Both the position numbers and the translations under genes were made by a program. A stretch of 64,000 bases of DNA from Pontibacter silvestris. GTDB taxonomy: Bacteria; Bacteroidota; Bacteroidia; Cytophagales; Hymenobacteraceae. Below the pieces are notes generated by a model. The model was not told the DNA's origin, did not search any database, and was given only the letters and a program-made list of their open reading frames with translations. Shown here one piece after another: positions 34,139 through 43,150 of this stretch. The stretch is taken from the NCBI RefSeq assembly GCF_020907275.1, contig NZ_JAJJWI010000003.1:124001-188000 (forward strand), given 5' to 3'. Position 1 is the first letter of the stretch. The number at the start of each line of letters is the position of its first letter.

Positions 34139-35734
34139 ATGAGATTCCATTACTGGCGAACTCTGTGTTTGCTGATAATTATATTTTCTTCTGGTTGTGC
34201 CAGAAAAAATTTCTTTGCTACAACACCCGTTTCAGACGCTACTGTTTATAAGCAATTACAAAGCAGCCCTGAAACCGTAGACAGTGTAACTGTACAGGCA
34301 GGCAAGCACTATAAACGCAGTTGGTTTTATAAGCTTTTTTGGGGAGAGCACTATAGGTCGGTCTGGCTTGCACCAGTAAAAGCGCCTATTCTTGATATGG
34401 ATACTTTAAAAGGTGGCCTTGAAGTAGAAAGAAAAGGTGGCGGCTTTCAGACAACCAGCTTTGCTTTGGTAGGAGGCAATGGTTTTACCTATGCCTTACG
34501 CTCTGTTGATAAAGACCCTTCTACAGTATTATCTAAAACCCTGAAAAAATCTTTTATATCCAACGTAATCAGGGATCAGATGAGTGCCCTTAACCCTTAC
34601 GGTGCTCTGATTATCCCCCCACTGGCAGAAGCTGCAGGTGTACCACACGCTACTCCCAAACTTGTTTATGTTCGCCCACATGATAGTAGTTTTGGAGAGT
34701 TTGAACATATTGCCAGCGACAGACTCTATACAATAGAGGAAAAATATAATGATGATCGTGCTTTAGATGCTTCGTTAGGTAATGCCATAGACATTGCCGG
34801 ATCGAAAAAAGTGCTACGCGACAGGTATCAGAAAGACGATCATTTTATAGACCAGAAAGCCTTTGCAAGAGCCCGTATGTTAGACATACTCATCAACGAC
34901 TGGGACCGCCACCGAGGACAGTGGGAATGGGCTGAGTATGATGCAGATGGTGAAACTATTTACCGCCCTATACCCAAAGACCGTGACAATGCTTTTTACC
35001 GCATGCAGGACGGGGTTTTTCCCTGGCTTTTTGGCCGCAACTGGGCTATAAGGAAATTTGAGTCTTTTGACGATGAAATAAATGATGTAAAGGCACTTAG
35101 CATAAACTCGCAGTTTATAGACACCCGGTCAATGGCAGAACTCTCACGCCAGGACTTTGTATCTATTGCCAAAGATATTCAGGAGCAAGTTACAGATGAG
35201 GTAATTGATGAAGCTGTAAAGCGTTACCCTAAAGAGGTGTTTAAAATTATTGGAGAAAGCACCAGGAGTAAACTAAAGAGCCGCAGGGCCGAATTAGTTA
35301 GGGCTGCAGAGGAGTTTTATGAGATCTTGGCAGAAGAAGTAGTGATAGCAGGCACAGACGAGGAAGAGCGCTTTGAAGTAAAGCGACTGAATAATAATGA
35401 AACATCTGTGACTGTTTATAGAAACTCTGATGATAAAGTTGTTTATAAGCGCACATTCTACCGCTCCGAAACAAAAATAATAAAGCTATATGGCTTAGGT
35501 GAGGATGACGAGTTTGATGTAAGCGGAGAAGTTGACAAAGGAATAGTAATAGTAATTGTAGGAGGCCCTGGCGAGGATGAAATAAAAGACACATCACGGG
35601 TAAAGGGATGGAGCAAGAAAACAATTGTATATGATACCAGGCGGGGTAACGAACTGGAGTTTGGACCAGAGACAAAAGATAAGACCAGCAAAAGCATTAG
35701 TGTGCACCTGTTCGACCGGGAAGGGTTTAAATAA
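34139..35734 (+). CDS. Envelope lipoprotein with Fam20C/kinase-like motifs, barrel-less
   Basis: 531 residues. Lipobox FSSGC (Cys20). The protein resembles the middle part of larger Bacteroidota outer-membrane proteins that, as I recall, continue into a BamA-like surface barrel; here it stops (YDREGFK-like end, LFDREGFK) where the barrel would start. The central region has a kinase-like set of motifs: a possible ATP lysine in LRSVDKD (K125), E200/E201, then NDWDRHRGQW (D256-R257-H258) and PKDRDNAF (D283-N284). The last two closely match the NMDRHHYE and DNGRGF motifs of Fam20C secreted kinases. A C-terminal beta-rich domain follows (about 395-531). Function unproven. It stands alone, with a strong terminator. 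Confidence 0.75.
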   Translation: MRFHYWRTLCLLIIIFSSGCARKNFFATTPVSDATVYKQLQSSPETVDSVTVQAGKHYKRSWFYKLFWGEHYRSVWLAPVKAPILDMDTLKGGLEVERKGGGFQTTSFALVGGNGFTYALRSVDKDPSTVLSKTLKKSFISNVIRDQMSALNPYGALIIPPLAEAAGVPHATPKLVYVRPHDSSFGEFEHIASDRLYTIEEKYNDDRALDASLGNAIDIAGSKKVLRDRYQKDDHFIDQKAFARARMLDILINDWDRHRGQWEWAEYDADGETIYRPIPKDRDNAFYRMQDGVFPWLFGRNWAIRKFESFDDEINDVKALSINSQFIDTRSMAELSRQDFVSIAKDIQEQVTDEVIDEAVKRYPKEVFKIIGESTRSKLKSRRAELVRAAEEFYEILAEEVVIAGTDEEERFEVKRLNNNETSVTVYRNSDDKVVYKRTFYRSETKIIKLYGLGEDDEFDVSGEVDKGIVIVIVGGPGEDEIKDTSRVKGWSKKTIVYDTRRGNELEFGPETKDKTSKSISVHLFDREGFK

Positions 35735-35750
35735 TCTAATCTTTGCTACC

Positions 35751-35807
35751 AATACATATACAAAAGCGCCTCAGAACAATGTCCTGAGGCGCTTTTGTAT
35801 ATGTATT
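35751..35807. terminator. Long bidirectional terminator
   Basis: Perfect 24-bp stem (arms at 35751-35774 and 35784-35807, containing AAAAGCGCCTCAG and its complement) with a 9-base loop, between two convergent genes; the right arm ends 3 bases before the SDR stop codon. Confidence 0.93.
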
Positions 35808-35809
35808 GC

Positions 35810-36559
35810 TTACTGTTTGTTTATGATAGTTGCACTAGCCTGGGCTGATGGTAAAACCAATACCTCCGCTAGGTTTACGTGTGCTGGCCTTGTTGCCATG
35901 AAGGCTATCAGTTCAGCTATGTCTTGTGCGGACAAGGGCTCAAACCCCTGATACACAGCAGCAGCACGGTCTTTATCTCCTTTAAAACGTACTTCAGAAA
36001 ACTCTGTCTCCACAGCACCCGGGTTTACTTCCGAGACCTTTATACCCTCCTGCACCAGGTCAATGCGCATAGCCTTAGAAATAGCATCTACGGCATGTTT
36101 AGAAGCACAATATACGTTCCCGTTCGGATAAACCTCTTTACCGGCTATTGAACCTATATTAATAATGTGCCCTTTCCTGTACTTCTGCATAAGCGGAATT
36201 ACCGCATGGCTTACATACAGCAGCCCTTTAACATTTATGTCTATCATGGCATCCCAATCTTCCAGAGAGCCACTCTGTACAGGTGACAAGCCATGGGCGT
36301 TTCCGGCATTGTTCACCAACACCTCTATCTGCTGCCATTCTTCCGGAAGAGAGTCTACAGCCTGTTGTATCGCTTCTTTATCGCGTACATCAAACTCCAG
36401 CGTAAACACCGGAACAGTTGTAATCTGCTGCTTTAGTTCCTGCAGGCGCTCAGTACGACGGCCTGTAGCTACAATATGATAACCTTGTTTCGCCAGTTCT
36501 ATAGCAGTGGCCCAGCCAATGCCCGAAGTAGCTCCTGTCACAAATGCAATTTTTGCCAT
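35810..36559 (-). CDS. SDR family NADP-dependent dehydrogenase (YdfG-like)
   Basis: 249 residues, classical short-chain dehydrogenase. TGATSGIG cofactor motif (residues 8-15), VNNAGNAHG, catalytic Ser in INIGSIAGKE, and YCASK with the catalytic Tyr and Lys. Closest in text to the YdfG group, which oxidises 3-hydroxy acids and serine with NADP. It starts 2 bases after the porT stop codon, so it is translated from the ubiE-porT transcript. No functional link to porT is evident. Confidence 0.93.
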   Translation of the reverse strand: MAKIAFVTGATSGIGWATAIELAKQGYHIVATGRRTERLQELKQQITTVPVFTLEFDVRDKEAIQQAVDSLPEEWQQIEVLVNNAGNAHGLSPVQSGSLEDWDAMIDINVKGLLYVSHAVIPLMQKYRKGHIINIGSIAGKEVYPNGNVYCASKHAVDAISKAMRIDLVQEGIKVSEVNPGAVETEFSEVRFKGDKDRAAAVYQGFEPLSAQDIAELIAFMATRPAHVNLAEVLVLPSAQASATIINKQ

Positions 36560-36561
36560 TT

Positions 36562-37329
36562 CTATTCAAAGAAAAGTATAAGTGAAACGTTGTGGTTGGT
36601 CAGCTTCTGAATGCTGTTGTTGTAAATGCTGTTATTAGGCTTATGCTGATTAATAATACCATGCGAGAAGCGTAGCTCCGGAGCAAATTTAAAATAAGGA
36701 TAAAAAATATCCAGCCCCACGCCGTACTCGAGCGCTAAGTCCAAGTTATTCACAACCAACGCATCTTCATCTGTCTCATCACTTCTGTTATTTCCTAAAT
36801 CTATTGCTGGTTTTATGCCGGCTACGAAATACATTCTGTAGTTTGTTCGTCGCTTAGATTTATACTTCAAAAGTAACGGCATCTCTACCATAGTAGAATT
36901 TATAGATTTATTCTCATCTAGCCATTCCCCATTATCCTGCTTCATATTTCCGTACTCTATCGTGCGAACATAAAAGCCTACGCCCGGCACAAAACGGGCA
37001 TCCAGGTTATCAGCCAACCTTACATTAAGTACCAAACCTGTATAAAACCCTGGAGACACTTTGGCATTCACCGTCATGGCTGTATCAAGGTTTGGCGACA
37101 GCTGATTGGCATACTCTTGTGACTGCGTTACATTATACTTGGTTAAAGGCAGGGCCAGGTAAAACCCATAATGCACGCGTTTTTCATCATAACCAGGTTT
37201 GTTCTGAGTATATATTTTTTTCTGTGCTATGGCGCTGTTACCTCCAAAGAGCAAAAGCACAAATAAAAACAGTAATGTTATTTTCTTCCTGTGTAGATAG
37301 AGCTGATTCCGAATGTGAGAGAATGCCAT
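36562..37329 (-). CDS. porT: Type IX secretion protein PorT/SprT
   Basis: 255 residues. A signal peptide ([22 protein letters not shown]) is followed by an eight-stranded-type outer-membrane barrel domain with alternating aromatic strands ([42 protein letters not shown]) and a terminal Phe-Phe-Glu. The text and the place directly after ubiE match PorT (SprT in gliding flavobacteria), needed for the type IX secretion system. The gene overlaps the 3' end of ubiE by 52 bases; the ATG at 37329 is the only start in front of the signal peptide. Confidence 0.85.
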   Translation of the reverse strand: MAFSHIRNQLYLHRKKITLLFLFVLLLFGGNSAIAQKKIYTQNKPGYDEKRVHYGFYLALPLTKYNVTQSQEYANQLSPNLDTAMTVNAKVSPGFYTGLVLNVRLADNLDARFVPGVGFYVRTIEYGNMKQDNGEWLDENKSINSTMVEMPLLLKYKSKRRTNYRMYFVAGIKPAIDLGNNRSDETDEDALVVNNLDLALEYGVGLDIFYPYFKFAPELRFSHGIINQHKPNNSIYNNSIQKLTNHNVSLILFFE

Positions 37330-38000
37330 TTTGTATTTTTAAATCCTACTTCTTCAAAGATACTTATAAAATCCTGCCCGTCCGGGAATGCCTGCACTGA
37401 TTCAGGCAAATATGTATAGGCAGCATTGTCCTTTGAAACGAACTTTCCTACTACTGGTAGTATATTTTTAAAATAAAAATGATAGAGTTGCTTCATCGGG
37501 AACATACGAGGTTTAGAAAACTCTAGCACAACTGCTGTTCCGCCAGGCTTCAGCACCCGGTTCATTTCTGCAAGTCCTTTGGCTAAGTTCTCAAAGTTAC
37601 GTACACCAAAAGCCACTGTTATGGCATCGAAAGAATTATCTTCAAAGGGTAGGTTCTCAGAATCACCATACTGCAGTTCTATTTTATTTGAAAGCCCCTT
37701 TTTAGCCAATTTTTCACGTCCTACGGCCAGCATGCCCTCTGATATATCAACTCCGGTTATTTTCTCCGGGTTAATACGCAGTGCCTCAATAGCAAAGTCA
37801 GCTGTGCCTGTAGCTATGTCTAAAATCAATTTTGGCTTTTGTGATTCCAGTAAGCTTATAGCTTTTTTTCTCCAGATAATATCGATGCCAGCACTCAGAA
37901 AATGATTCAGGAAATCGTATTTGCCGGAGATGTTATCAAACATCTGGGCTACCTGCGATTTCTTATTGTTATTCTGGTCTTTGTAAGGTACTACTGCCAT
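37278..38000 (-). CDS. ubiE: Demethylmenaquinone methyltransferase
   Basis: 240 residues. SAM-dependent methyltransferase that completes menaquinone (MenG activity). Family motifs: [24 protein letters not shown] motif [18 protein letters not shown], and [15 protein letters not shown]. In Bacteroidota this gene is typically followed by porT, as here. Start ATG 38000. Menaquinone is the usual quinone of the phylum. Confidence 0.96.
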   Translation of the reverse strand: MAVVPYKDQNNNKKSQVAQMFDNISGKYDFLNHFLSAGIDIIWRKKAISLLESQKPKLILDIATGTADFAIEALRINPEKITGVDISEGMLAVGREKLAKKGLSNKIELQYGDSENLPFEDNSFDAITVAFGVRNFENLAKGLAEMNRVLKPGGTAVVLEFSKPRMFPMKQLYHFYFKNILPVVGKFVSKDNAAYTYLPESVQAFPDGQDFISIFEEVGFKNTKWHSLTFGISSIYTGRK

Positions 38001-38080
38001 TGGCTCTTTGTTGATGGTAATTCATGCAAAAATACGCTGACTTAAACTATAAAACATTTTTTATGTGTTTAAAAGTAAAA

Positions 38081-38109
38081 AAACAGGCTGGGAATAACCC
38101 AGCCTGTTT
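38081..38109 (-). terminator. Terminator downstream of the OmpA-family gene
   Basis: 12-bp stem AAACAGGCTGGG / CCCAGCCTGTTT with a 5-base loop; the A-rich stretch to its left gives a T tract on the minus strand. It lies 62 bases past the stop codon at 38171. Confidence 0.85.
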
Positions 38110-38170
38110 AAATAGTTGGCTCTTGAAGCTCCTACAGCCATTTTATTTTCTGTTTCTACTAATCATTCCG

Positions 38171-40159
38171 CTATTGTTCAGAATCGTCTTCTCTTGATAA
38201 TACTTTAAATACTGTTCTTCTGTTTAGCTGCATGTTTTCAGCAGACGTGTTCGGCACAACTGGCCTGCTCTCGCCATAGGTAACAGTTACCAAGCGCTTA
38301 GGAGAAATGCCCTTGCTGATAAGATAATCATAAGCAGCATCAGCACGATTCTGCCCTAATGTGACGTTGTAGCTATTGCTTGCACGGGAGTCCGTATGGC
38401 CTTCAATACTTAAGTTGATATCTGGATTTGATTCCATGAGACGGGCAATATCATCTAGGTTCTGCGTTGACTCCGGGCGGAGCATATACTCATCAGTGTC
38501 AAAGTAAAGGCGCTGCGCTGCAATACGTTCACCGGCAGCCGTTATCCCGGCATTAATATTTATACCACCTCCTTCATCACCCGCATCTTCATAAGCAATA
38601 TAAAAATTCTTGGTAACGGTAGTCGTGTCGTCCAATACAACAGGCATATCAAACTCTTCTGTAGCAATAAGCTTGTTATCTACCGACAACTGTACCTGAT
38701 ATTTACGTCCAGAAAGAACGCTGATGTCATAAGCAGCAGAATCAGGTCGTGTCACATCACGGTAAGCAATTGGCCTCCTGTCTGCCTGTGTGGCATTAAA
38801 AATAAGCTCGACTCCCGGAATAGCAACACTGTCTCCCTGAGCAAATACTTTTCCTTTTACATTACCGGTACGAATGTAGTTAATGGTATAAATATCTTTT
38901 TCTCCATAGCCACCAGTGCGATACGACGATAAATAAGCATAGCTTCCATCGGGGCTTAAACGATAGTAAGTGTCATCATCTGGTGTGTTAACAGGAGAAC
39001 CCAGGTTCTCAGGACGTGCCCATCTTCTGGCTATGGAGTCGTACCGAGCACTAAATATGTCGTACCCACCCATGGTGTTATGGCCTCTTGAAGAAAAATA
39101 TAGTGTACCATCAGCAGCTAAATAAGGGCTGTCATCATCATAAGAGGTATTTATAGTACTTCCTAAGCTTTCTGGCTTACCCCACTCCCCATTGGACTGA
39201 CGTTTGGCAGTATAAATATCCAGGTCTCCCCTGTTTGAATAATGGCTGGTGGAAAAGAAAATAGTCTGCCCGTCTGGTGTAATATAGGCATCCGATTCAA
39301 AATCAGATGAATTAATTCTGTTGCTGATACTTTTGGGTGTGCCCCACTGCCCATCTGGCTGACGCTCCGATACCATGATATCCCCATTGTTAACAGAGCG
39401 ATACAGCAGCATTTTTGTGTCGTTATCAAAAATCTGAATAGAGGCATCATGGCCGGTACTGCTTAAAGCCCCTGCTATTGACTGTGGTGCCCCCCACTCA
39501 CCTGCTTCACCTGTTCTTGTCGATTCAAATATATCCTCAAAATACTCTCCATCCTGTGCTTCTTTCTGACCTGTAGAGGCAGCACTCCGGGAGGTAAATA
39601 ACAGGTAGTTATCATCAGAAGCAATAACAGGACTATGTTCAGAATAAGCAGTGTTTATAGTTTCTCCCAGATTCTTTACAAATATGTCTTTCGGGTTAGA
39701 CGCTTCCCGCTTGGCATTCCGTGCATGTTGTATCAGCATGGCTACTTCTTCCCGGCGCCAGTCATCACGGTTACGAATCTTAGGCTGGTAACTCTGAAAG
39801 TGTTCAATAGCTCTGTCGAAGCGGTAATTTATGTGTTCTACCCGTCCTAACCAGTACTCAAGGTCGCGGTCTATATTAGGGTTTATTTGCTGTACCCGGT
39901 ACAGATAATCTGCTGCCTTTTCTTTATCAAAGGTCATATAGCTGATGCCAGCATAGTACAGTGCCTTGGCATTATTCGGATCATTGGCTAACACCTCTTC
40001 ATAATAAGGTACAGCTTCCCGATAGTTTTCTCTGTCAAAGAGTTTCTTTCCGGTCCTCAATAGTTTTCCAGTGCTTTGGGCTGATACTGAAACAGCCATA
40101 AAGCAAAGCAACGCCAAGACTGAGAAAAATCTTAAGAACGATTTGGCTAAGTAACTCAT
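38171..40159 (-). CDS. PorE-like OmpA-family protein with TPR and PD40 propeller
   Basis: 662 residues. Domains in order: signal peptide ending SVSAQ; TPR repeats (about 30-140); PD40/WD40-like beta-propeller blades (DDNYLLFTSRS, DGQTIFFSTSH, DGTLYFSSRGH, DGSYAYLSSY; 165-430); a carboxypeptidase-regulatory-like domain (about 435-530); and a C-terminal OmpA domain that binds peptidoglycan (SIEGHTDSRASNSYN, then LGQNRADAA). This order matches PorE of the type IX secretion system, which anchors it to peptidoglycan. The nearby porT supports the link. Start ATG 40159; the signal appears to be type I rather than lipoprotein. Confidence 0.88.
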   Translation of the reverse strand: MSYLAKSFLRFFSVLALLCFMAVSVSAQSTGKLLRTGKKLFDRENYREAVPYYEEVLANDPNNAKALYYAGISYMTFDKEKAADYLYRVQQINPNIDRDLEYWLGRVEHINYRFDRAIEHFQSYQPKIRNRDDWRREEVAMLIQHARNAKREASNPKDIFVKNLGETINTAYSEHSPVIASDDNYLLFTSRSAASTGQKEAQDGEYFEDIFESTRTGEAGEWGAPQSIAGALSSTGHDASIQIFDNDTKMLLYRSVNNGDIMVSERQPDGQWGTPKSISNRINSSDFESDAYITPDGQTIFFSTSHYSNRGDLDIYTAKRQSNGEWGKPESLGSTINTSYDDDSPYLAADGTLYFSSRGHNTMGGYDIFSARYDSIARRWARPENLGSPVNTPDDDTYYRLSPDGSYAYLSSYRTGGYGEKDIYTINYIRTGNVKGKVFAQGDSVAIPGVELIFNATQADRRPIAYRDVTRPDSAAYDISVLSGRKYQVQLSVDNKLIATEEFDMPVVLDDTTTVTKNFYIAYEDAGDEGGGININAGITAAGERIAAQRLYFDTDEYMLRPESTQNLDDIARLMESNPDINLSIEGHTDSRASNSYNVTLGQNRADAAYDYLISKGISPKRLVTVTYGESRPVVPNTSAENMQLNRRTVFKVLSREDDSEQ

Positions 40160-40918
40160 ATTTATAAAGTATTTATTTATACATCTGTGTCTCCTGAATT
40201 TTATTTTTAAGTAAGCGTATGATCATCGGTGGGGGGAATAGATGAATGCAAATAACTTTCACTGCGCCAGCATAATTACTGCTTTAATAAAACTTACTCC
40301 TAACAAGCCTGTTCAAGCCATCTCTGCTATAGTTTGAATCAAGTGCATAACTAAAACATAACTTTTAAGCCACGAAATGACACACCAATATATTTATACA
40401 AAACATCTAATTGTATCGATATGCTTATTAAGCCACCCCTATATAAACCTCAACTGTCATTATAAAACACTTACTGAATATTTTTATATTTAGTTGTTAT
40501 AAATAACTATTAATGAGACACTTTTATTCACCTAGTTAACTATCAAAAACTTTACAGGAGCAGTTTAGCTGTCTTGTTTGAAGCAGAACATTTATCATTT
40601 TCAAGAAAGTTTAGATTTACAGAGCTGCATAAAAGTAATGAGGCCTCTACATAAAATGTTCTTCGTATACAGATTTAAAAATTCCTTTTAAACTCAGAAC
40701 TCTTTTCACCTTATGTACTATTATAAAAGGTAGGCACAGGTATTTTGTCTTAGCTGCCTGCAGACAAGTGTAGCTTAGACCCTATCTTTGAAAAATATGT
40801 GGTAACTTTGTAATCCTGTTATAGTCTCAGCTTCTTTTAAGTGGCGAGATGTAATAGTTAGTACTACTTTTTCACAGTCTTTCCTCATAAAAGGCAAGGC
40901 ACCAAACAGACGAGCAAT
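40160..40918. other. Long divergent intergenic region
   Basis: 759 AT-rich bases between the OmpA-family gene and engB. No convincing ORF or RNA. Two plus-strand -7 matches, TATCTTTG (40783-40790) and TAACTTTG (40803-40810), could serve engB. Confidence 0.5.
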
Positions 40919-41530
40919 ATGGTTATAAAGGAAGCAAAGTTTTTAATGAGTAATACTCGTGTGGAACAATGCCCCACGCCCAACAAACCAGAGTACGCCT
41001 TTATTGGTCGTTCTAATGTGGGAAAGTCTTCGCTTATAAACATGCTGACAGAGCAGAAGAACCTGGCTAAAACATCTTCTTCTCCGGGCAAGACCCAGCT
41101 CATTAACCACTTCCTGATAAACGATGACTGGTATCTGGTAGACTTACCAGGCTATGGCTATGCCAAAGTAAGTAAGGGCTCCCGTGAGGAATGGCGCAAG
41201 ATGATTAACTATTACTTTCAGAAACGGGAGAATTTAACCTGTGTATTTGTACTGATAGACTCCAGGCATGAGCCACTAAAGCAGGACCTCGAATTTATAA
41301 ATCACCTAGGGACTTTAGGTCTACCTTTTGTAGTTGTCTTCACTAAACTTGATAAGCAGTCTGCTACTAAAACGGATTCAACCATAGCTGCTTACGCGCG
41401 TAAACTTCGTGAAACGTGGGATGAACTTCCCCGCTTTTTCCAGACATCGGCCGAAAAACATATTGGCCGAGACGAAATATTAAATTTTATTGAAGAAGTG
41501 AATGAACAGGTGCAGAACCAATACAAATAG
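40919..41530 (+). CDS. engB: Ribosome biogenesis GTP-binding protein YihA/YsxC (EngB)
   Basis: 203 residues, an essential GTPase in 50S subunit assembly. GTPase motifs in order: IGRSNVGKSSLINML (G1), PGKTQLIN (G2), DLPGYGYAKV (G3), TKLDKQ (G4) and TSAEKH (G5). Start ATG 40919 gives the standard N-terminus ahead of PNKPEYAFIGRSNVG. Probably transcribed alone or with the next small gene, 73 bases on. Confidence 0.97.
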   Translation: MVIKEAKFLMSNTRVEQCPTPNKPEYAFIGRSNVGKSSLINMLTEQKNLAKTSSSPGKTQLINHFLINDDWYLVDLPGYGYAKVSKGSREEWRKMINYYFQKRENLTCVFVLIDSRHEPLKQDLEFINHLGTLGLPFVVVFTKLDKQSATKTDSTIAAYARKLRETWDELPRFFQTSAEKHIGRDEILNFIEEVNEQVQNQYK

Positions 41531-41603
41531 TGTGTAATTTGGTATGCATTTTGATTAAGTGTTAGTCCCAGCAAGTGTAGTAGTACCTTTAATTTTTACC
41601 TTA

Positions 41604-42014
41604 ATGAAAAGTAAGATTTCTTTTTTATTCCTTTTATTTGCCTTATCAACACTAACAGTTTCTGCCCAGTCTGCTGAAACAGCCCAACAGCAGCAGGAAG
41701 AGCAGGAAGATAAATATTGGATGCCTGAAAAAACTATTCCGGTAGCAGAACATTACGAAGGGGGGCAGGAAGCTCTGTATAAAGCTATTTATAAAGAACT
41801 GAACTATCCGCCAATGGCAAAGCGCAACAGAATACAGGGTGAATCGATTATCAGCTTTACCTTGAATGAAGACGGTTCTACTTCAGGGTTAAAGGTGCTG
41901 CGCAACCCAGGTGCTGGTACTGGCGAGGAGGCCCTTCGTGTAGTAAACCTTCTTAAATTTAAGGCTCCCGGCTACAGCACTGTAGTTAGCCTTCCGATTA
42001 TGTTTAAATTATAA
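41604..42014 (+). CDS. Exported protein with TonB C-terminal-like domain
   Basis: 136 residues from ATG 41604. An upstream ATG at 41559 would add a non-signal stretch and is less likely. A signal peptide (MKSKISFLFLLFALSTLTVSAQ) and a Gln/Glu-rich linker precede one TonB_C-like domain, recognised from EGGQEALYKAIYKELNYPPMA and FTLNEDGSTSGLKVLRNPGAGTG. It lacks a membrane anchor, so it is a periplasmic stand-alone domain like the lipoprotein at 4933. Function unknown. Confidence 0.8.
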   Translation: MKSKISFLFLLFALSTLTVSAQSAETAQQQQEEQEDKYWMPEKTIPVAEHYEGGQEALYKAIYKELNYPPMAKRNRIQGESIISFTLNEDGSTSGLKVLRNPGAGTGEEALRVVNLLKFKAPGYSTVVSLPIMFKL

Positions 42015-42039
42015 TATACATACCAAGTTTTACCTTACT

Positions 42040-42507
42040 ATGCCTATTGATTTAAGACAAGTTGCCGCCATTTCTGGCCAGAGCGGGTTATACCGTGTAG
42101 TAAAGCCAACGCGTACCGGCGTTATTGTGGAAAGTTTAGAAGAGAACCCAAAGAACATGGTGGCACAGGCACGCCATCGTATGTCTTTGCTGGAAGAGAT
42201 TTCTATCTACACGACAGACGAAGAGGCTACTATCCCATTGGCTGACGTGTTTGACCGAATCCACCAAAAGTATGGCGATGATCTGCCATTAAGTGAAAAG
42301 CCAAGCAACGAAGATTACAAAGCTTTTATAGCTGAAGTAGTGCCTGAATATGATGAAGATCGTGTGTATGTATCAGACATGAAAAAGCTTGCCGCCTGGT
42401 ATACAATTGTGAATAAATTTGTAGGCTTCACAGAAGAAAAAGCTTCTGAAGAAGATACTACTCCTGCAGAGTCTGAGACTGAAGAAGGATCAGAAGAGCA
42501 AGCTTAA
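42040..42507 (+). CDS. DUF5606 family protein
   Basis: 155 residues, cytosolic. The N-terminus DLRQVAAISGQSGLYRVVKPT, then GVIVESLEENP, is the DUF5606 signature, a family restricted mainly to Bacteroidota with no assigned function. The C-terminal 25 residues are a very acidic Glu/Ser/Thr tail. Follows the TonB-C gene by 25 bases. Its stop codon (42505-42507) lies inside the 5' arm of the terminator. Confidence 0.85.
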   Translation: MPIDLRQVAAISGQSGLYRVVKPTRTGVIVESLEENPKNMVAQARHRMSLLEEISIYTTDEEATIPLADVFDRIHQKYGDDLPLSEKPSNEDYKAFIAEVVPEYDEDRVYVSDMKKLAAWYTIVNKFVGFTEEKASEEDTTPAESETEEGSEEQA

Positions 42508-42549
42508 ATATAAAAGCCCTCCAGACCGGAGGGCTTTTATATTTAAGCT
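42501..42549 (+). terminator. Terminator overlapping the DUF5606 stop codon
   Basis: Perfect 22-bp stem (AGCTTAAATATAAAAGCCCTC... and complement) with loop AGACC; the left arm includes the TAA stop. Confidence 0.92.
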
Positions 42550-42647
42550 TTTACTACCGGTTGGCTTATGCAATAGTTTACAGATTCTTCAGTTATAAAT
42601 GCACTTAATATAACTGTTTATTTATTACCAAAAACAGCGTTCACTTT

Positions 42648-42950
42648 ATGCAGTACTCCCCTGCTATTCTTTCCAGCACAGCTAATCACCTGCAAAAAGT
42701 ATTTGGAGTCAAAGCCTTGCCTTCTAAAGATTTGCAGAAGCTTTTGCGTAAGCTCACTATAATTGTTAAGCATCTGCTAAATACAGACCTTAGCCGCCTG
42801 CTCCATATCCTTTATCGTATTGATGTTGAAGAACAGAAAGTAAAAGAGGCTATGTTAGCAGATAATGAAGAAGCTATTGCTGAAGGTATAGCTCAATTGA
42901 TTATAGATCGGGAAATATTGAAAGCTCACATTCGTTTTACTTATAGCTAA
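42648..42950 (+). CDS. Small helical hypothetical protein
   Basis: 100 residues, cytosolic, almost entirely helical in appearance, with heptad-like leucines (LQKLLRKLTIIVKHLLNTDLSRLLHILYRIDV). No catalytic motif. Resembles small conserved proteins of Cytophagales with a YRIDV core, but I cannot name a family. It lies alone between a terminator and the promoter of the PerR-like gene. Confidence 0.7.
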   Translation: MQYSPAILSSTANHLQKVFGVKALPSKDLQKLLRKLTIIVKHLLNTDLSRLLHILYRIDVEEQKVKEAMLADNEEAIAEGIAQLIIDREILKAHIRFTYS

Positions 42951-43077
42951 ATTAGTAACCGTAATGCTCTTTCCTGATGTTCAGGCAATGGCTCCATTTA
43001 TTTTATTTCAGTCTTTCATTCCCCTCTCTTTCTAATACGGGTACCCTCCGCCATTAACAAACTAATAACTGTATCGG

Positions 43078-43134
43078 TTTGGAGCTTGTAAAGGTATCTT
43101 CTATCTTTGCAGTAATTCTTCTCAAATAAGAATT
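43078..43134 (+). promoter_or_regulatory. Promoter and operator of the perR-like / peroxiredoxin unit
   Basis: TTTG (43078-43081) and TATCTTTG (43102-43109), 20 bases apart, form a good Bacteroidota promoter. Centred just after the expected start site is a perfect inverted repeat AATTCTT-N7-AAGAATT (43114-43134). Its position over the transcription start suits autorepression by the regulator encoded 16 bases downstream. Confidence 0.62.
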
Positions 43135-43150
43135 TTTCTTATCTGGATAC

